Part shown: in pieces, positions 60,363 through 64,000 of the stretch
Numbering within the stretch: the stretch's first letter is position 1
Layout: every line of letters begins with the position of its first letter
Assembly (NCBI RefSeq): GCF_029892425.1
Contig: NZ_JARXWB010000010.1
Coordinates: 124,001-188,000 of the forward strand
Source: Bradyrhizobium sp. BR13661
GTDB lineage: Bacteria; Pseudomonadota; Alphaproteobacteria; Rhizobiales; Xanthobacteraceae
DNA: 64,000 nucleotides
Reading direction: 5' to 3'
The notes under the pieces: model-generated
The model's database searches: none
Seen by the model: the letters and a program-made list of their open reading frames with translations, nothing else
What the model was told of the DNA's origin: nothing
Made by a program: the position numbers and the translations under genes

Positions 60363-61271
60363 CTAGAACCCGAATTTCGCCCAAATCGCCCGCGTCTCGA
60401 CCGCCGAGATCAGCTCGTCCGGCAGCCCGGCCATTGATTCCATGGCCGAAAGTTGCCCCGCGCCGGGCGTTTTCCGCCCCAGCAGGCCGGACAATAGCCC
60501 GGTCGGCTGCGCGATCACGGGGGTGAGAACCTTCTCGCCATAGCGGGCACGAAGAGTTGAGCGGAGATCGCCGATGCCGTCGGCCAAGCCCAGAGCGATC
60601 GAGGTTTCGCCGGCCCAGTACTCTCCGGTGAACAGAGTGTCGTCGGCGCCCTTCAGCCTGGTACCACGGCTTTCCTTCACCAGCGCGATGAAGATCTGGT
60701 GGATCTCGCGCTGAAGCGCCTTCAGCTTGGCGACGTCTTCGGGGTTTTCTGGCAGGAACGGATCGAGCATCGCCTTGTGGGCGCCGGCCGTGTAGAGGCG
60801 CCGCTCGATGCCGAGCCGCTTGATCGCCTCCTGGAAACCGAAGCTGCCTCCGACCACGCCGATCGAGCCGAGGATCGAGGACGGATCGCAGAAGATCTCG
60901 TCGCCGGCGCAGGCGATCATGTAGCCGCCTGAGGCCGCGACGTCCTCGACGAACACGAGAACGGGCAGCTTCTTCTCCGCGGCCAGTTGCTTGATGCGCA
61001 GATAGATCTGGCGCGACTGCACCGGCGAGCCGCCGGGCGAATTGATCACCAGCGCCACCGCCTTGGCGTTGCGCATCGAAAAGGCCCGCTCCAGCACCCG
61101 CGCCACGCCTGCCAGCGACATGCCCGGGCGCAGCGGCGTCACCGCGCCGATGACGCCTGACAGCCGCACCACCGGGACCACCGCCGTACCCGGGCGGAAG
61201 CGCGCCGGCAGATATTGCATGAGCTTGTCGGCCAGGCCGGAACTCCCGCGATCGTTCAATTGTTCGGCCAT
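60363..61271 (-). CDS. S49-family serine protease, SppA/SohB-like (302 aa)
   Basis: A Ser-Lys dyad protease of the signal peptide peptidase group: nucleophile Ser114 in VEDVAASGGYMIACAGD and general-base Lys166 in TAGAHKAMLDPF. NSPGGSPVQSRQIY and SSILGSIGVVGG are also typical. The half-length form acts as an oligomer, usually at the membrane. Here no clear N-terminal membrane helix is seen, only PVVRLSGVIGAV, so it may be cytoplasmic or peripheral. It degrades left-over signal or membrane peptides. Confidence 0.87.
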   Translation of the reverse strand: MAEQLNDRGSSGLADKLMQYLPARFRPGTAVVPVVRLSGVIGAVTPLRPGMSLAGVARVLERAFSMRNAKAVALVINSPGGSPVQSRQIYLRIKQLAAEKKLPVLVFVEDVAASGGYMIACAGDEIFCDPSSILGSIGVVGGSFGFQEAIKRLGIERRLYTAGAHKAMLDPFLPENPEDVAKLKALQREIHQIFIALVKESRGTRLKGADDTLFTGEYWAGETSIALGLADGIGDLRSTLRARYGEKVLTPVIAQPTGLLSGLLGRKTPGAGQLSAMESMAGLPDELISAVETRAIWAKFGF

Positions 61272-61384
61272 GCCGTCACCTCTGGTTAACCTTTATTTAT
61301 CACGCGACTGTCATTGCTAGTGCCTGGAACGTGTTTTGCAGAATCCCCGTTGGGAAGCTGCAATGAAGCAGCGGAGGAAACGAC

Positions 61385-61483
61385 ATGAAGATCTATCTGC
61401 TGTTGATGCTGATGGGCGCGCTCTTTACGGCGATTCGCTTTACGTCCCAGCCGGAACAGCAATCGGAATCGCTTCCGCAGTAA
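61385..61483 (+). CDS. Putative 32-aa membrane microprotein
   Basis: ATG at 61385 is preceded by GGAGGAAACGAC, one of the strongest ribosome sites in the window. The 32 codons read MKIYLLLMLMGALFTAIRFT and then SQPEQQSESLPQ: one membrane helix with a Gln/Ser-rich tail. It is divergent from the S49 protease gene and its stop faces the methyltransferase gene. No family known to me. Confidence 0.55.
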   Translation: MKIYLLLMLMGALFTAIRFTSQPEQQSESLPQ

Positions 61484-61487
61484 GGCT

Positions 61488-62255
61488 TCATCGCTCCGCC
61501 AGCGGCAAGACCGCCCTCCCCTCCAGAATATTCTGCACCTCTTTTTTGGGCACGCGTGACTCATCATTGAGCATCAGGCCCGGCAGCAAGCGCAGCGGTG
61601 CCCGGCCGCCTTTAACGGCACGCACCAGCACACGGATCGCGGGTTTTTCGGCTTCGCCATGAACCGGCAGGATCGCCACGCTGCCGAAGCCGCGTGACAG
61701 CGCTGCCAAAACCTCCGCGAGGCCATCGGCGCGCCAGATCAAAGTCAGCACACCGTTCGATCGAAGGATACGCCGCGCTGCATGCACCCAGGCATGCAGC
61801 GTCTCCTCCGTCGCGACATGCGCGGTGTGACGCGCCTGGTCGGGCGAGCCGCGATGGCGCGCGGGATCGTTGAAGGGCGGGTTCATCACCACGCAGTCGG
61901 CGCTGTCGGGCATGAGCCCATGTGCCGCAAAGGCCTGCGCGTCGGCGGTGACGTCGAGCATTATCACATCAGCGGCAATCGCATTCGCGGCTGCATTGGT
62001 GCGCGCGAGCTCGGCCAGTTCAGGATCGATCTCGATGAGGCAAAGATCGATTCCGGTCACGCGGCGGGCGAGCGCCAAGCCGGCGGTGCCGATTCCGGCG
62101 CCGAGATCGACCACGCGATCGCCTGCGCTGGCCTCGGTCGCGGCCGCAAGCAGGATGGCGTCGTGACCGGCACGATGGCCGGATCGCTTTTGCTTGAGCA
62201 GCAATTGCCCGCCGAGAAACGCGTCCTCGGTGAGATCTGTGACGACGTCAATCAT
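61488..62255 (-). CDS. tRNA1(Val) A37 N6-methyltransferase-like protein (255 aa)
   Basis: A class I SAM methyltransferase. SAM motif I is DLGAGIGTAGLALA (residues about 50-63), acidic motif II is LIEIDPELAELA, and the catalytic motif NPPFNDP is that of N6-adenine methyltransferases. The early FLGGQLLLKQKRSGHRAGHDAILLAA is the mark of the TrmN6/YfiC group. It would methylate A37 of tRNA-Val. Its start overlaps the DUF2007 gene by eight bases, so the two are co-translated. Confidence 0.85.
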   Translation of the reverse strand: MIDVVTDLTEDAFLGGQLLLKQKRSGHRAGHDAILLAAATEASAGDRVVDLGAGIGTAGLALARRVTGIDLCLIEIDPELAELARTNAAANAIAADVIMLDVTADAQAFAAHGLMPDSADCVVMNPPFNDPARHRGSPDQARHTAHVATEETLHAWVHAARRILRSNGVLTLIWRADGLAEVLAALSRGFGSVAILPVHGEAEKPAIRVLVRAVKGGRAPLRLLPGLMLNDESRVPKKEVQNILEGRAVLPLAER

Positions 62256-62475
62256 CGCCGCGCAATTCGTGGCTGAGGCCGGCGTCGGTCAGGATCTGCC
62301 GGGCCTCGATGGCGTCGTCTTCATGGACCAGGATCCGCCGCGGCAGGACGCCGAGCGAGCCCTCGATGATGCTCATGTTCTGGTCCAGCACCAGATGATG
62401 GATGTTGGCGCCGTCGAGCAGCGCGCCGATCGCCGACACCAGAACGATATCGTTGGTCCGAACCAGTTCACGCAA
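62248..62475 (-). CDS. DUF2007-domain protein (75 aa)
   Basis: A small alpha/beta protein of the DUF2007 (putative signal-transducing) family: RTNDIVLVSAIGALLDGANIH, then VLPRRILVHEDDAIEARQIL. It starts with TTG, supported by AGGAGG six bases upstream and by the family N-terminus. It overlaps the methyltransferase gene downstream and is divergent from the polyprenyl synthase gene. Confidence 0.82.
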   Translation of the reverse strand: MRELVRTNDIVLVSAIGALLDGANIHHLVLDQNMSIIEGSLGVLPRRILVHEDDAIEARQILTDAGLSHELRGDD

Positions 62476-62606
62476 AACGAGCCTCCTGCCGGTAAGGGGT
62501 CAAAGCGGCAAATGTCAATGGTTCCACAGGCCTTGCCGCGTCCCCGTCCAGTTTCTATTGTCTTTCCATCAGAATAGCCCCTCCGGGGCAAATATTGGAG
62601 ACCGGC

Positions 62607-63614
62607 GTGGCCGTCATCGTACCTTTCGAAACTCCCGGCGCGTCGATCGAAGAGCTGGTTGCCCTTGTCGCCCCTGACATGGAGCGCGTCAACGCCACGA
62701 TCCTGTCGCGGACCGGGTCCGACGTGACCATGATCCCGGAGGTCGCCAACCATCTGATCTCCTCCGGCGGCAAGCGCCTGCGCCCGATGCTGACACTCGC
62801 CATGGCCAACCTCGCCGGCTATACCGGCGACGGCCACATCAAGCTCGCCGCGTCCGTCGAATTCATGCACACGGCCACGCTCCTGCACGACGACGTCGTT
62901 GACGAGAGCGAGATGCGCCGCGGCAAGCTCTCCGCGCGCATGCTCTGGGGCAACGAGGCGAGCGTGCTGGTCGGCGACTTCCTGCTGGGCCAGGCCTTCC
63001 GCATGATGGTCGAGGTCGGCTCGCTGCGCGCGCTGGACATCCTGTCCGCCGCCGCCGCCACCATCGCCGAGGGCGAGGTGATGCAGCTCGCCGCTGCCAA
63101 GAACACCGCGACCACAGAGGACGAATATCTCGCCGTGATCCGCGGCAAGACCGCTGAATTGTTCGCCGCCGCCTGCGAGGTCGGCCCTGTCATCGCCAAT
63201 CGTCCGAAGGCCGAGCAGACCGCCTGCCGCTCGGTCGGCATGAATCTCGGCATCGCCTTCCAGCTCGTCGACGACGTGCTCGACTATGGCGGCAAGAGCG
63301 CCAAGCTCGGCAAGAACACCGGCGACGATTTCCGCGAGGGCAAGATCACCTTGCCGGTGGTGCTCGCCTTCCGCCGCGGCAACGACACCGAACGTGCCTT
63401 CTGGATCAAGGCGCTCGAGCGCGGCGAGATCGGCGACAGCGATCTCGATCACGCCATCGGCCTGATGAACAAGCACCGCGCGCTCGAGGACACGCTGAGC
63501 CGCGCCCAGCACTACGGCGCCATGGCCGTCGACGCGCTGGCACTGTTCCCGTCCTCGCCGATGAAGAGCGCGCTGGAGCAGGTGGTGGCGTTCTGCCTGG
63601 CTCGGTCGCATTAG
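62607..63614 (+). CDS. ispB: All-trans polyprenyl diphosphate synthase, octa/decaprenyl type (335 aa)
   Basis: It makes the ubiquinone side chain from isopentenyl and farnesyl diphosphates. First Asp-rich motif HDDVVDE (Asp95, Asp96, Asp99), second LVDDVLDYGG, and SSGGKRLRPML for the homoallylic diphosphate site. Residues before the first motif (VEFMHTATLL) have small and bulky residues typical of long-chain enzymes. In Bradyrhizobium the product is probably decaprenyl for Q10. GTG at 62607 is preceded by GGAG six bases upstream. Confidence 0.92.
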   Translation: MAVIVPFETPGASIEELVALVAPDMERVNATILSRTGSDVTMIPEVANHLISSGGKRLRPMLTLAMANLAGYTGDGHIKLAASVEFMHTATLLHDDVVDESEMRRGKLSARMLWGNEASVLVGDFLLGQAFRMMVEVGSLRALDILSAAAATIAEGEVMQLAAAKNTATTEDEYLAVIRGKTAELFAAACEVGPVIANRPKAEQTACRSVGMNLGIAFQLVDDVLDYGGKSAKLGKNTGDDFREGKITLPVVLAFRRGNDTERAFWIKALERGEIGDSDLDHAIGLMNKHRALEDTLSRAQHYGAMAVDALALFPSSPMKSALEQVVAFCLARSH

Positions 63615-63959
63615 GCGACGAGGCGCCAGCACTCCTGCTGTCTCCACAGCGTCATTGTGAGCGGAGCGAAGCAATCCAGAATCCCTCCGCGGAGACAGTC
63701 CTGGCTTCGCTCCGCTCGCAATGACGGAGTGTGACGTGCGGCCATCGCTCAAGTCGTGTCCCGGACGCGCTGCAACGCTCTTCGCGTTGCTGCGCTGAGC
63801 CGGGACCCATGCGACATCAGAAATCAACAGCAGCTTGGGCCCCGGCTCTGCAGCGCGCCGCTTCCGGACGATGCTTCGCATCGCCGGGGAAGCGCTGCCA
63901 TAGCGCGTCAAAGACGCGCGTGAACGCGCTGATGGCGTCCGGGGCACGAGACGACTCAG
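63615..63959. repeat. Two palindromic intergenic elements in a gene-free stretch
   Basis: 63650-63726 is bounded by CGTCATTGTGAGCGGAGCGAAG and its inverted copy CTTCGCTCCGCTCGCAATGACG (near-perfect). 63754-63949 is bounded by TCGTGTCCCGGACGC and GCGTCCGGGGCACGA, with internal hairpins such as GCAACGC-TCTTC-GCGTTGC. Neither shows coding potential; no promoter is evident. Confidence 0.65.
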
Positions 63960-64000
63960 TTACTTGCATTTTGCAAGCCACTCACCTACTTTCGGCTTAT
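63960..64000 (-). CDS. Partial CDS, C-terminus of an unrecognised protein
   Basis: On the minus strand the last 41 bases read an open frame ending ...KPKVGEWLAKCK and a TAA at 63960-63962. The Lys/Trp-rich end looks like a real C-terminus, but it is too short to identify. Confidence 0.35.
   Translation of the reverse strand, partial: KPKVGEWLAKCK

Overview
The window looks like chromosome from a high-GC alphaproteobacterium of the Bradyrhizobium/Rhodopseudomonas group (Nitrobacteraceae). This is inferred from the gene families (TIGR02301, DUF2339, DUF1236 and DUF6894 proteins, a PPDK with an Ala/Lys-rich tail, split GlyQ/GlyS), from the high GC, and from the many palindromic 'cgtcattcc...ggaatgacg' intergenic elements common in that group. 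No CRISPR array, rRNA, intact insertion sequence or prophage was seen.

Layout. 0-5 kb: small proteins, an MFS exporter with its TetR repressor and two candidate operators, and an N-carbamoyl-D-amino-acid hydrolase. 5-6.5 kb: a 5'-truncated acyl-CoA synthetase and a 45-nt 3' fragment of tRNA-Lys(CUU), which looks like an attachment-site scar. 6.6-20.1 kb: a lysine-catabolism locus. On the minus strand is a seven-gene run (TPP enzyme, L-lysine 6-dehydrogenase-like protein, amino-acid ABC transporter, Asp/Glu-racemase-like protein, FAD D-amino-acid oxidase/dehydrogenase). Lrp and LysR regulators lie in the middle. On the plus strand are the HglS-type 2-oxoadipate dioxygenase/decarboxylase, an ALDH7-type semialdehyde dehydrogenase and a class I aminotransferase. 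The locus ends in a decayed integrase next to tRNA-Pro(CGG). Read in order, these genes can take L-lysine to aminoadipate semialdehyde, 2-aminoadipate, 2-oxoadipate and D-2-hydroxyglutarate. A D-2-hydroxyglutarate dehydrogenase-type flavoenzyme just beyond the tRNA (21.8 kb) could finish the route at 2-oxoglutarate.

20.8-36.6 kb: housekeeping and accessory genes. These include Sua5/TsaC, NudK, a selenoprotein-B-like CxxC protein with a CaiB-type CoA transferase, a TetR/tautomerase pair with three matching palindromes, YedK, a sulfurtransferase, and a dihydroorotase-like protein with a changed metal ligand. A compact run follows: ygfZ, tag, an HD hydrolase, a tyrosine phosphatase and a Nudix-winged-helix regulator of the NadQ/NrtR type. 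36.7-46.8 kb: a DUF2339 membrane protein, two chemotaxis receptors, small proteins, AcuI and an MFS transporter. 47.2-50.9 kb: nadA-nadB-nadC, preceded by two near-identical palindromes that fit an operator for the Nudix regulator 11 kb upstream. 51-64 kb: SleB-like cell-wall hydrolase, ppdK, glyS-glyQ, SppA-like protease, TrmN6-like methyltransferase, DUF2007 protein and a polyprenyl diphosphate synthase.

Starts were chosen from visible Shine-Dalgarno sequences and family length. All functions are assigned by reading the protein sequence, not by database search.
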